A stretch of 64,000 nucleotides of DNA from assembly GCF_030012525.1 (NCBI RefSeq), contig NZ_CP124855.1:2046001-2110000 (forward strand), in the 5' to 3' direction. The notes under the pieces were generated by a model that saw only the letters and a list, made by a program, of their open reading frames with translations, was not told the origin of the DNA and searched no databases. The position numbers and the translations under genes were made by a program. This DNA is from Chryseobacterium gotjawalense. GTDB taxonomy: Bacteria; Bacteroidota; Bacteroidia; Flavobacteriales; Weeksellaceae. The number at the start of each line of letters is the position of its first letter. Position 1 is the first letter of the stretch. Shown piece after piece: positions 16,140-24,692 of the stretch.

Positions 16140-17663
16140 ATGGCAGATAAAGCAAAATTCGTTCAGGAACTTTCTACAAGATATGCCCCAAAAGGCGAAT
16201 TCATCACTTTAGGAAAAGCCATGCTCGACGGTGAAGTGGTGACCGAAGTAGATGTAACCATTCCATTAAAAACAATCAACCGCCACGGATTAATCGCGGG
16301 TGCCACAGGAACCGGAAAAACAAAAACAGTTCAGGTTTTTGCAGAACAACTTTCCCACGCCGGAATCCCCTCTTTGGTTCTGGATATTAAAGGTGATTTC
16401 TCGGGTATTGCAGAACCCGGAACTGAAAACGCCATTATTAATGAAAGATATGCCAAGACAAAACTACCGTATCAACCACAGGCTTTTCCTGTAGAACTCA
16501 TGTCGATTTCAGGAGAAAAAGGAATTAAATTAAGAGCAACCGTTACCGAATTCGGCCCGCTTTTATTATCGAAAATCCTTAATCTTAATGACACGCAACA
16601 AAGCATTATTTCGATCGTTTTTAAATATTGTGATGACAAAGGTTTGCCTTTAATTGATCTGGATGATTTGAAAAAAGTGCTGCAATACGTTACTGATAAC
16701 CCTCAGGGAAAAGCTGATTTATCCAATAATTACGGATCTATCGCACCCGCTTCACTGGGCGCCATTCTCCGTTCTATTGTAGCTTTGGAGCAACAGGGAG
16801 CTGCGCAGTTTTTTGGGGAACCAAGCTTTGATGTTGAAGATTTGCTGAAACAAAGAGACGGAAAAGGAGTGGTAAACATCCTAAGAGTTGGCAATATCCA
16901 AAATCAACCTCAACTGTTTTCAACATTCATGCTTTCATTGTTTGCAGAAATTTATATGAACTTTCCTGAAGAAGGGGATTCCGGAAAACCCAAACTGGTA
17001 CTGTTTATCGATGAAGCGCATTTAATTTTTAATGAAGCCTCCAAAGCACTGCTGAATCAGATAGAAACAATGGTAAAACTGATCCGTTCCAAAGGGGTTG
17101 GGATTTATTTTATCACTCAAATTCCCGGAGATGTTCCTGAAAACGTTTTATCGCAGCTTGGATTAAAAATTCAGCATGCACTCCGCGGATTTACAGCAAA
17201 AGACAGAAAAGAAATTTCAAAAGCTGTTGAAAACTATCCTATTACAGAATATTATAAGGCAGACCAACTCATCCAGAATCTTGGGATTGGTGAAGCTTTT
17301 ATCACTGCACTGGATGAAAAAGGAATTCCAACACCATTGGTTCATACTTATCTGATTTCTCCGGAGTCAAGAATGGATATCCTGAACGATGCTGAAGTTT
17401 CAGATTTAACATCACGTTCAGCGTTGGTGGCAAAATATGAGCAAACCGTGAATAAAGATTCCGCTTACGAAATGTTGACCAGCAGAATGGAACAGGCTGT
17501 ACAGAATGCACCTCCTACTCAACCAACCCGCTCTGTAAAAGAAGAACCGGGAGTATTTGAATCTGTAATGAAATCAAGGGCTGGAAGAACCTTTACGACA
17601 ATGATTGTGCGAGAAGCAACCAATGCTTTTATGGGAATGATTGGCTTGAAAAAAAGAAGATAA
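16140..17663 (+). CDS. HerA-like ATPase (DUF853 / YjgR family)
   Basis: A 507-residue FtsK/HerA-superfamily ATPase. Walker A GATGTGKT is near residue 54, Walker B LFIDEAHLIF near residue 290, and a sensor/arginine-finger region near GIYFITQIPGDVPENV. DUF853 proteins are typically free-standing; their substrate (DNA translocation or unwinding) is unproven. The protein ends in a basic KKRR. It is ten bases upstream of the TerB-like gene, so the two are probably co-transcribed. Confidence 0.85.
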   Translation: MADKAKFVQELSTRYAPKGEFITLGKAMLDGEVVTEVDVTIPLKTINRHGLIAGATGTGKTKTVQVFAEQLSHAGIPSLVLDIKGDFSGIAEPGTENAIINERYAKTKLPYQPQAFPVELMSISGEKGIKLRATVTEFGPLLLSKILNLNDTQQSIISIVFKYCDDKGLPLIDLDDLKKVLQYVTDNPQGKADLSNNYGSIAPASLGAILRSIVALEQQGAAQFFGEPSFDVEDLLKQRDGKGVVNILRVGNIQNQPQLFSTFMLSLFAEIYMNFPEEGDSGKPKLVLFIDEAHLIFNEASKALLNQIETMVKLIRSKGVGIYFITQIPGDVPENVLSQLGLKIQHALRGFTAKDRKEISKAVENYPITEYYKADQLIQNLGIGEAFITALDEKGIPTPLVHTYLISPESRMDILNDAEVSDLTSRSALVAKYEQTVNKDSAYEMLTSRMEQAVQNAPPTQPTRSVKEEPGVFESVMKSRAGRTFTTMIVREATNAFMGMIGLKKRR

Positions 17664-17672
17664 AAAACAAAT

Positions 17673-18206
17673 ATGTATTCACCACTCGACTTTAATGATG
17701 AAAATTTTCAAAGAATTTTCAGAAAAGACTTAAATATATTTCAGCCATATATAAAGGAAATAGCGAACAGCATCGTGAATGATGAATTTACAATAGAATT
17801 ACGAGACGCTATTTTAGCCAAATATGATGTAGAAAGAAGTAGTGATATTAAAGAAGAGTCTCTAGATTTCCTTTTATATTACATAAACATCATCTTGATA
17901 GATGATATCTTAACTGATATAGAATTGAAAAATTTAAAACAATTAAAGAGAATATTTAAATTAAAAGAAGGAGATTTTTATAGTTTAAGAAAAGATAAAA
18001 TACAAGAAATTTTAAATAGACAACTACATAAAATATACGAAGATAATGTCGTAAATTCAACAGAAGCCCTTTTAAATGTTGGCATACAAGAGCTTTTCGA
18101 TTTAAGCTATGATCAATACCAAGAATTATCTGTTACTGAAATAAAAAAAACAGTAGACCGAGGAGCACATCTTGATGATTTAGATAATACTGTTAATTTA
18201 AGATGA
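17673..18206 (+). CDS. TerB-like helical protein of unknown function
   Basis: A 177-residue, largely alpha-helical, acidic protein. I do not recognise a named family, but ILIDDILTDIELKNLKQL near residue 88 followed by KEGDFY has the pattern of the TerB acidic helix pair (D-x-LT-x-x-E). No signal peptide or membrane segment is present. It is AT-rich with many ATA codons, unlike the HerA-like gene before it. It ends 14 bases before the DUF4236/AAA+ gene, suggesting a two-protein system. Confidence 0.55.
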   Translation: MYSPLDFNDENFQRIFRKDLNIFQPYIKEIANSIVNDEFTIELRDAILAKYDVERSSDIKEESLDFLLYYINIILIDDILTDIELKNLKQLKRIFKLKEGDFYSLRKDKIQEILNRQLHKIYEDNVVNSTEALLNVGIQELFDLSYDQYQELSVTEIKKTVDRGAHLDDLDNTVNLR

Positions 18207-18220
18207 AAATATAATTTGAT

Positions 18221-21010
18221 ATGGCATGGCAATTCAGAAGAAGGATCAAAATTGCACCAGGTGTAAAAATTAATCTCAGCAAAAGTGGTATAAGCACATC
18301 AGTTGGTGTTAGAGGTGCAAATGTTACTTTTGGCAAAAGCGGGACATATTTAAACACAGGAATTCCGGGAACAGGAATATATAATCGGCAAAGAATATCC
18401 GGCGTTACACCGCCTAATATTTCAAGTCCGCAAAATAAATTACAACAGAATACCAATATTCAAAAGGATAATGGGTGTGGAATAATTACCATAATTGTGC
18501 TAATTGCTTTATTTATTTTCTTATACAAAGTAGATTTTGAAAATCCTACTCTTGTTTTTTTAAGCCGAACTGTTTCCATAATAATTGCTATTTCTTTACT
18601 TGCATTATTCAGTAAAAGTTTGTTCTCTACAACACAAAATAATGAACTTTTAGTTTATGATACCTTAATAAACTCTGCAAAAGAAGAAATAGCAAAGTCC
18701 ACTGATTCAGTTAAAAACGAAATTTTAAAATGTTACATCAATGATTTACAAATTAGCAAACAGATTGAAATAAAATTATCAAAAATAAAAAGCTTACAAG
18801 CAAAAAACGCTAAGAAAACCAATCAAAAATTTTTACAGGAGATCGATATTTTAGATAAAGAAATATCAGTTCTTGAAAATAACCAACTTTCTGCTCAATA
18901 TAATATTGATGCAACATTAAATGACACGGAGAAACAGGCTTTCGAGCAAATGGTTTATAACTTTGTTGTAATGAGCCAATCTGAAAAAATCTGGTTTAAC
19001 AATGGCGAGTTTTCGTCTATTTTGCAGGGATTGACGGGTGGTCGGAAAGAAATAAGATTTACTGTTGGGAGTTTTAGTGGTATTTCCCGGGATTTTCAGG
19101 TTCCAATCTTGCCAGATAGCGAAGAAAATCATTATTATTTATATCCTAAATTTGTTATAAAAGCGAAATCGTCAACACAATTTGAACTTTTTCCATTAAA
19201 AGACTTTAAAGTTGAAGGGGTAATTAAAATACATTATGATAAACAGTTCCCACCTAATGATAGTGAAGTTACCGGGCATTTTTATCGTCATCAAAACAAA
19301 GATGGGAGCCCGGATTTAAGATACTCAGATAATCCAAAAATTTACAGTGTCAATTATTACGAATTAAGAATTTGGAATGATAAATCATCTTACATCATAA
19401 GTAACTCACAGTCTGCATCCAACTTTGTCTCAATGGCAAATAATTATTTATCAATTGTTAATGGTACAAAAAATACAGTTAGCGAGATTATTCACCCGAT
19501 AAATAGTCAAAACAAATCTGAATTTGATAATTTGAATCCTCTTTCTGAAAATTATTTTAACTTGATTAGAGACTTCGTCCCCACTTTGTTCGAAATTATT
19601 TCAAAGTTAGGACAAAAGAAATTCATCTTAGAATTATTTAAAGTTGAGGATAAAGAGGAAAGCGAAATTCACGAATCAATCAAATCCCTAATCATTTATG
19701 ATTTACTCAAGATATCCAGATTAATTTCAAGCGAAGTTCTAACGAAAAATACCAGCGAAAGTTGGGGAATAGCTTTAATAACAGGAAGTTTATTAAATGA
19801 TAATATTAAAGGAAATCTCATATTAAACCATTCTGCTTTTTTAAATATTTACAATTCGAATTATGTCGATAAATTACTTACAATATTGAGCGATTTCGAA
19901 AAAAAAGATAATCCTGTCCATGTTACAGCCTATTCAAAATCAAATCCAACTAACGATTTGGTGAAGGAGCAAAATTATTTAGCTTTGCCTATTATATTGA
20001 AAGTAAACGATTCTGATTTATTGGACGAGTATGCCACAGTATTATATCAATTCGCAAACATTATTGTTAAGGCCGACAATACCGTTTCCGTTGACGAAGA
20101 AAAAAAGTTAACAGAAATATTTGAATTAACCCATAAACCGATGGTTGACTTGCAAGAATCAAAAACAACAGAATCAAAAATTATCAATCCATCTAATGAA
20201 ACGGAAACCTTGGAAGATGTCTTACAGGAACTAAACTCATTAATTGGATTAAAAGAAGTAAAAGAACAGATTATTTCACTAATGAATTTTATCAAAGTTC
20301 AAAAAGCAAGGGAAGATGCTGGACTTAAATCAACAGCACTTTCATATCACTTGGTTTTGTCTGGAAATCCTGGCACAGGAAAAACAACAGTAGCACGATT
20401 ATTGGCAAGAATTTACAAACTGTTGGGAATTGTGAAAAAAGGTCATATTGTAGAAACTGATCGGTCAGGACTTATAGCCGAATATTCGGGTCAAACAGCA
20501 GTAAAAGTAAATAAAACCGTAGATTCTGCCTTAGATGGCATTCTTTTTATTGATGAAGCTTATGCTTTGGTAGGGGAAAACAAAGATGATTTTGGCAAAG
20601 AAGCAGTTGCTACTTTAATCAAGCGAATAGAAGACGATCGCGATAAATTAATTGTAATTTTAGCTGGCTACACCGATGAAATGATGTTATTCATAAACAC
20701 GAATCCCGGCTTTAAATCAAGATTTAATAGGTTTATCGAATTCCCTGACTATAATGTTGATGAATTATATGAAATATTTGAAAGCAATTGTAAAAAATTA
20801 GATTATCATTTATCAGATAATGCTAAAGAAAAACTCAAATTATTATTTGAAAATTCATATTCACAAAGAGATATGACATTTGGCAATGGGCGATATGTTA
20901 GAAATGTTTTTGAAAAAACATTAGAAAATCAAGCAAATAGAATTGCTAAAGAAATAAATCTCACCAGGGATATTTTAACACAAATAAATGAAGAAGATAT
21001 ACCTGAATAG
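18221..21010 (+). CDS. DUF4236 - membrane - TerB-like - CbbX-type AAA+ fusion protein
   Basis: A 929-residue protein with, in order: a DUF4236 domain (residues 3-55, FRRRIKIAPGVKINLSKSG), two membrane helices (about 86-104 and 110-130), a coiled coil (about 145-230), an unrecognised beta-rich region (about 255-430), a TerB-like helical part around residue 615 (FANIIVKADNTVSVDEE), and a CbbX/SpoVK/EccA-type AAA+ ATPase (Walker A GNPGTGKT ~712-719, Walker B LFIDEA ~775, AGYTDEM ~812, arginine finger SRFNRF ~830). It is AT-rich compared with flanking genes. Probably a membrane-anchored remodelling ATPase; client unknown. Confidence 0.8.
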   Translation: MAWQFRRRIKIAPGVKINLSKSGISTSVGVRGANVTFGKSGTYLNTGIPGTGIYNRQRISGVTPPNISSPQNKLQQNTNIQKDNGCGIITIIVLIALFIFLYKVDFENPTLVFLSRTVSIIIAISLLALFSKSLFSTTQNNELLVYDTLINSAKEEIAKSTDSVKNEILKCYINDLQISKQIEIKLSKIKSLQAKNAKKTNQKFLQEIDILDKEISVLENNQLSAQYNIDATLNDTEKQAFEQMVYNFVVMSQSEKIWFNNGEFSSILQGLTGGRKEIRFTVGSFSGISRDFQVPILPDSEENHYYLYPKFVIKAKSSTQFELFPLKDFKVEGVIKIHYDKQFPPNDSEVTGHFYRHQNKDGSPDLRYSDNPKIYSVNYYELRIWNDKSSYIISNSQSASNFVSMANNYLSIVNGTKNTVSEIIHPINSQNKSEFDNLNPLSENYFNLIRDFVPTLFEIISKLGQKKFILELFKVEDKEESEIHESIKSLIIYDLLKISRLISSEVLTKNTSESWGIALITGSLLNDNIKGNLILNHSAFLNIYNSNYVDKLLTILSDFEKKDNPVHVTAYSKSNPTNDLVKEQNYLALPIILKVNDSDLLDEYATVLYQFANIIVKADNTVSVDEEKKLTEIFELTHKPMVDLQESKTTESKIINPSNETETLEDVLQELNSLIGLKEVKEQIISLMNFIKVQKAREDAGLKSTALSYHLVLSGNPGTGKTTVARLLARIYKLLGIVKKGHIVETDRSGLIAEYSGQTAVKVNKTVDSALDGILFIDEAYALVGENKDDFGKEAVATLIKRIEDDRDKLIVILAGYTDEMMLFINTNPGFKSRFNRFIEFPDYNVDELYEIFESNCKKLDYHLSDNAKEKLKLLFENSYSQRDMTFGNGRYVRNVFEKTLENQANRIAKEINLTRDILTQINEEDIPE

Positions 21011-21047
21011 TATTTTACATATTATTCTTGATAAATATCAATAAAGA

Positions 21048-22274
21048 ATGTATTCAGTAATAGATATAGAAAGTAACGGTGCCCCTTTCCGTAAAGAAAG
21101 CATCATCGAAATCGCCGTATATAAATATGACGGCCACCGGATTATCGACCAATTTATTTCTTTGGTCAATCCGGAGAGTGATATCACGCCATTTGTTCAG
21201 AAGTTAACCCACATCTCCCCGAAAATGGTGAGAACAGCTCCCAAATTCCATGAGATCGCAAAAAGAATTGTAGAAATCACCGAACACACCACTTTGGTCG
21301 GCCACAATATCGAATTCGATTACCGAATGCTTCGACAGGAATTCAAACGCTTAGGTTATGAGTTCAAAATCAATACGATAGATACGATTCCTTTAGCAAA
21401 AAAATTAATTCCCACGGCCGAAAGTTATAATTTGGGAAAACTGGTAAAGTCATTAGGAATTCCGTTGGTTGATCAACACCGTGCGTCTGGAGATGCGAAG
21501 GCGACTTTGGAATTGTTTAAATTATTAATGATTAAAGACAAAGATTCAGAAATCATTCAGCAACATCACGATGAGGTAAATGCAAAATCTTATCTGAATA
21601 AAATCCGAAACTTAACGCAAGATTTGCCCGCAGAAAAAGGGATTCTCTATTTTCAGGATCAAGATGGGAAAATCATCTATTCAGAATTCGTTGATGATCT
21701 CAATAAATCTTCCAAAAACATTTTCCACTCCAAATCAAAACGTTGGATAACGATTCAGGAAGAAGTTGAGCAAATTCAATACGAATTAACCGGAAATGAT
21801 ATTCTGGCAAAATTAATGATGGGAACCAAAGGTTTGAAAAAGAAAGAATCTTTGCTATTCGGTCTTTATCATCAAAACGATAAATATTTTGTCGATAAAA
21901 TCAATAATCAGAAAACTGATAAACCTTTATTGAAATTCAAATCTTTTACCCAGGGAATAAAAGCCGTGAGTTTCATTAATAACAGAAAGGAATTAAAGGA
22001 AATTCAAAATCTCAAAGAGTTGATAACCATCAATAAAATAGATCAACTTTGGCTTTCTACTGGTAGAATTCTTGGCGAAAAATCATTCTTACAATTTGAA
22101 AAAGGAAAATTAATTGCTTACGGTTTTTACGAATTATATACCCAAATCGAATCTTTGAAGAAGTTATCGAGTTTAAAAATTGACATCGATTTCCCGACTT
22201 TAGATTTGGAAAATGATTTGAAAATAGGTCTTTTGCGTGGTGATTTTGAAATAATTGCAACTCCTTTAAAATAA
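21048..22274 (+). CDS. DnaQ-type 3'-5' exonuclease with degenerate GIY-YIG-like C-terminus
   Basis: A 408-residue protein. Residues 1-165 are a DEDDh exonuclease: VIDIESNG (Asp/Glu pair), VGHNIEFD near residue 83, and HRASGDAKAT near residue 143. Residues ~185-280 align in pattern with the UvrC/Cho N-terminal GIY-YIG domain (LPAEKGILYFQDQDGKIIYSEF, here split as LPAEKGILYF and GKIIYSEF), but the usual G-K-A and catalytic arginine are replaced. DnaQ-UvrC fusions are known; here the second nuclease appears inactive. It follows the AT-rich insert by 37 bases. Confidence 0.8.
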   Translation: MYSVIDIESNGAPFRKESIIEIAVYKYDGHRIIDQFISLVNPESDITPFVQKLTHISPKMVRTAPKFHEIAKRIVEITEHTTLVGHNIEFDYRMLRQEFKRLGYEFKINTIDTIPLAKKLIPTAESYNLGKLVKSLGIPLVDQHRASGDAKATLELFKLLMIKDKDSEIIQQHHDEVNAKSYLNKIRNLTQDLPAEKGILYFQDQDGKIIYSEFVDDLNKSSKNIFHSKSKRWITIQEEVEQIQYELTGNDILAKLMMGTKGLKKKESLLFGLYHQNDKYFVDKINNQKTDKPLLKFKSFTQGIKAVSFINNRKELKEIQNLKELITINKIDQLWLSTGRILGEKSFLQFEKGKLIAYGFYELYTQIESLKKLSSLKIDIDFPTLDLENDLKIGLLRGDFEIIATPLK

Positions 22275-22300
22275 ATAGCGCAGAATTAAATTAAAAATTT

Positions 22301-22308
22301 TAATTTTG
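22301..22308 (+). promoter_or_regulatory. Candidate -7 box for the 25-codon mini-gene
   Basis: TAATTTTG matches TAnnTTTG exactly and is 24 bases before the ATG of the mini-gene. No -33 TTG is seen at the usual spacing. Confidence 0.4.
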
Positions 22309-22332
22309 ACCGAAATTTGACAAAACAAAATA

Positions 22333-22410
22333 ATGAAAGTTCAAAAATCTATAAAAAAGGATGCTTCTAAGGGGAAAAAGTTTTTCTCTAAAGCAAACTC
22401 CGTGGATTAA
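22333..22410 (+). CDS. Candidate 25-residue basic mini-protein
   Basis: The frame starts at ATG 22333 and ends at TAA 22410, encoding 25 residues beginning MKVQKSIKKDASKGKKFF and ending ANSVD. It is strongly basic (nine Lys). A TAATTTTG box lies upstream and a hairpin terminator 25 bases downstream, so it looks like its own short transcript between the exonuclease and lysA. Nothing in it identifies a function; it might be a peptide or a leader. Coding is supported only by signals and context. Confidence 0.4.
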   Translation: MKVQKSIKKDASKGKKFFSKANSVD

Positions 22411-22434
22411 GAGCAGATATTTTAATAATATTGT

Positions 22435-22465
22435 AAAGCAGGCTCTTTTGGGGTCTGCTTTTTTT
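22435..22465 (+). terminator. Terminator after the mini-gene
   Basis: Stem AAAGCAG / CTGCTTT with a 13-base loop, followed by a T-run, 20 bases before lysA. It would insulate lysA from upstream transcription. Confidence 0.75.
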
Positions 22466-22484
22466 AATGTAAAAAATAAATAAT

Positions 22485-23684
22485 ATGACAGATAAAAATT
22501 TAATTAAAATCGCCGAGGAATTCGGAACGCCCACTTACGTTTATGACGCAGAAAGCATCAAAAATCATTACGAAAAACTAACCACATCGTTTCATAAAAG
22601 CACGCGCTTTTTTTATGCTGCAAAAGCTTTGACGAATATTAATATTTTAAAATATATTAAAAATTTAGGAGCCGGTTTAGATTGCGTTTCGATCAACGAG
22701 GTGAAATTAGGTTTGAAAGCGGGATTCACTCACAACAATATTCTCTTCACCCCAAACTGTGTCGATTTATTGGAAATCGAAGAAGCGATGAAATTAAAAG
22801 TTCATATCAATATCGATAACATTTCAATACTGGAGCAGTTTGGCACCAAATACGGAAATACCTATCCGATTTTTGTGAGGATCAATCCGCATATTTATGC
22901 AGGTGGGAATCACAAAATATCGACTGGTCATATCGATTCTAAATTTGGAATTTCTATTCACCAACTTCGTCACATTACCAGAGTAATGAAATCGACAAAC
23001 CTTTTGATAGAAGGACTTCACATGCATACCGGAAGTGAAATTAAAGATCCGGAAGTATTTATCCAGGGACTCGAGATCATGTTTGAACTGGCCGAACATT
23101 TCCCGGACTTAAAATATATCGATATGGGAAGCGGCTTCAAAGTCCCTTACCAGGAAGGCGATATGGAAACCGACGTGAAAACTTTGGGCAAAAAAGTAGA
23201 AAAAGTTCTGGCGGAATACCATAAAGAAAGCGGAATCAAATTCGAATTGTGGTTTGAACCAGGAAAATATCTGGTGAGCACAAGCGGTCATTTTTTGGTA
23301 AAATCAAACGTCATCAAACAAACAACAGCCACTGTTTTTGTTGGAATTAATTCAGGATTCAATCATTTAATCCGCCCGATGTTTTACGATTCTCACCACA
23401 TTATCGATAACTTATCAAATCCAAAAGGAGCGGAAAGAATTTATACCGTTGTCGGAAACATCTGTGAAACCGATACTTTTGCCTGGGACAGAAAATTAAA
23501 TGAAGTGCGGGAAAATGATATTTTAGTTTTCAGAAACGCCGGCGCTTACGGTTTTGAAATGAGCTCTAATTTTAATTCCCGCCTAAAACCTGCAGAAGTT
23601 CTGTTCCTTGATGGTAAAGCACATCTGATCAGAAGAAGAGAAGAATTCGATGATTTGCTGAAAAATCAAATCGAGGTTATATAA
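22485..23684 (+). CDS. lysA: Diaminopimelate decarboxylase
   Basis: Cytosolic PLP enzyme converting meso-diaminopimelate to lysine and CO2, 399 residues. The alanine-racemase-like barrel carries the PLP lysine in YAAKALTN (Lys47), GLDCVSINE near residue 64, HMHTGSE near residue 183 and the phosphate-binding GSGFKVPY near residue 213. The C-terminal sheet domain has EPGKYLVS and GNICETDTFAWD, with the dimer-active-site cysteine. Its start is just after a terminator, so it is probably transcribed alone. Confidence 0.93.
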   Translation: MTDKNLIKIAEEFGTPTYVYDAESIKNHYEKLTTSFHKSTRFFYAAKALTNINILKYIKNLGAGLDCVSINEVKLGLKAGFTHNNILFTPNCVDLLEIEEAMKLKVHINIDNISILEQFGTKYGNTYPIFVRINPHIYAGGNHKISTGHIDSKFGISIHQLRHITRVMKSTNLLIEGLHMHTGSEIKDPEVFIQGLEIMFELAEHFPDLKYIDMGSGFKVPYQEGDMETDVKTLGKKVEKVLAEYHKESGIKFELWFEPGKYLVSTSGHFLVKSNVIKQTTATVFVGINSGFNHLIRPMFYDSHHIIDNLSNPKGAERIYTVVGNICETDTFAWDRKLNEVRENDILVFRNAGAYGFEMSSNFNSRLKPAEVLFLDGKAHLIRRREEFDDLLKNQIEVI

Positions 23685-23746
23685 AAAGCATTCAAAATTA
23701 ACTGACGGAAATTGATTCCCTAATTTCAGTCATTCGACTTTATACA

Positions 23747-23774
23747 AAAATCCGATACTCTGTCGGATTTTTTT
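23747..23774 (+). terminator. Terminator after lysA
   Basis: Stem AAAATCCGA / TCGGATTTT with a seven-base loop and a trailing T-run, about 60 bases after the lysA stop. Confidence 0.8.
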
Positions 23775-23906
23775 GGCTCCGGCCAGCTGAAAGGGCAGCG
23801 CCAATCGGGAAGTCAGCTAATTTCAATCAGTTTTAACAACTAATATCTCTTTTGTTTTGTTTTTATTTTAAAAATGAATTAACTTTCACTATTAAAATTT
23901 CAAACC

Positions 23907-24398
23907 ATGAAAAAAATATTTTTCCTCTTAATTTTTGCTTCTGTTTTTTCTTATGCCCAAGAAATAGAAGATTTGCAGGAAGGTTTTTTTTTCTCTGAAA
24001 GCAGCAAGAATTTCTTCAGAGTTGATATTAAGAAACCTTACGATTACTACAAAGTAACCTCTTGTTCCGAGGACTCGCAATTTATAAGAGCACAATTCGA
24101 AGGCGGTGATGCCGCTTTTAACAGAGAATTATTCAAATATATTTCGGCTTATGTAGATAAAGAAATTTATGTGGTGAACGGGATTTTCTTTCTTCACCTC
24201 AATATCGATAAAGATGGAAAAGTCACCAATCTGGAAGTCACGCCGAAAGTTGCAAACAGCGAAGGATTTTTACGTGATTTGAAATTCGCAGTCAAAAAAA
24301 TCAAAAAAACCTGGACGCCCTCAAAATGCAATAATGTGCCGGTAGATTCTAAAATCCGGATTAAATTAAATTTCGTCACAGAAAGTGCTGATATTTAA
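23907..24398 (+). CDS. TonB C-terminal-like exported protein
   Basis: A 163-residue protein with signal peptide MKKIFFLLIFASVFSYAQ. The C-terminal ~90 residues (FLHLNIDKDGKVTNLEV and FAVKKIKKTWTPSKCNNVPV) match the TonB-C fold, but the protein lacks the TonB membrane anchor and proline-rich linker, so it is a secreted TonB-C domain protein rather than a full energy transducer. Two cysteines, one in each half, could form a disulfide. It has its own terminator downstream. Confidence 0.7.
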   Translation: MKKIFFLLIFASVFSYAQEIEDLQEGFFFSESSKNFFRVDIKKPYDYYKVTSCSEDSQFIRAQFEGGDAAFNRELFKYISAYVDKEIYVVNGIFFLHLNIDKDGKVTNLEVTPKVANSEGFLRDLKFAVKKIKKTWTPSKCNNVPVDSKIRIKLNFVTESADI

Positions 24399-24420
24399 AG
24401 ACAATTTAAATATATCTTTA

Positions 24421-24452
24421 AAAACTTTGTGGGTAACCGCAAAGTTTTTTCT
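24421..24452 (+). terminator. Terminator after the TonB-C protein gene
   Basis: Twelve-base stem AAAACTTTGTGG / CCGCAAAGTTTT with one G-T pair and a GTAA tetraloop, followed by T-rich sequence. Confidence 0.85.
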
Positions 24453-24639
24453 GTTTATATAGAGTCAGCGGGAAATTTACCTTGGTTTTTTTATAGATTC
24501 TGATGGCCAAATCTGCGTAAACAAAAAATGAAATCTCCTTTCTTCCATGGAATTGCTATAAATCCAGAATATTGGGTCGGATCGGTTTTCTGTTAATTAC
24601 TATGCGGAACAAACCCTGCCATTCTGTCACAGAAATTTG

Positions 24640-24647
24640 TATCTTTG
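24640..24647 (+). promoter_or_regulatory. Candidate -7 box for miaB
   Basis: TATCTTTG followed by CAC matches the Bacteroidota -7 element. The longest possible miaB frame would start at the TTG inside this box, so the box argues for the downstream GTG start at 24693. Confidence 0.55.
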
Positions 24648-24692
24648 CACTCTTATTTTGAATATCAAATTCAAAATCTAAAATTTTATACT

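Noticed and set aside
23780..23830. GC-richer patch after the lysA terminator as a possible RNA gene or repeat
   Set aside because: Short, with no clear stem or second copy in the window.
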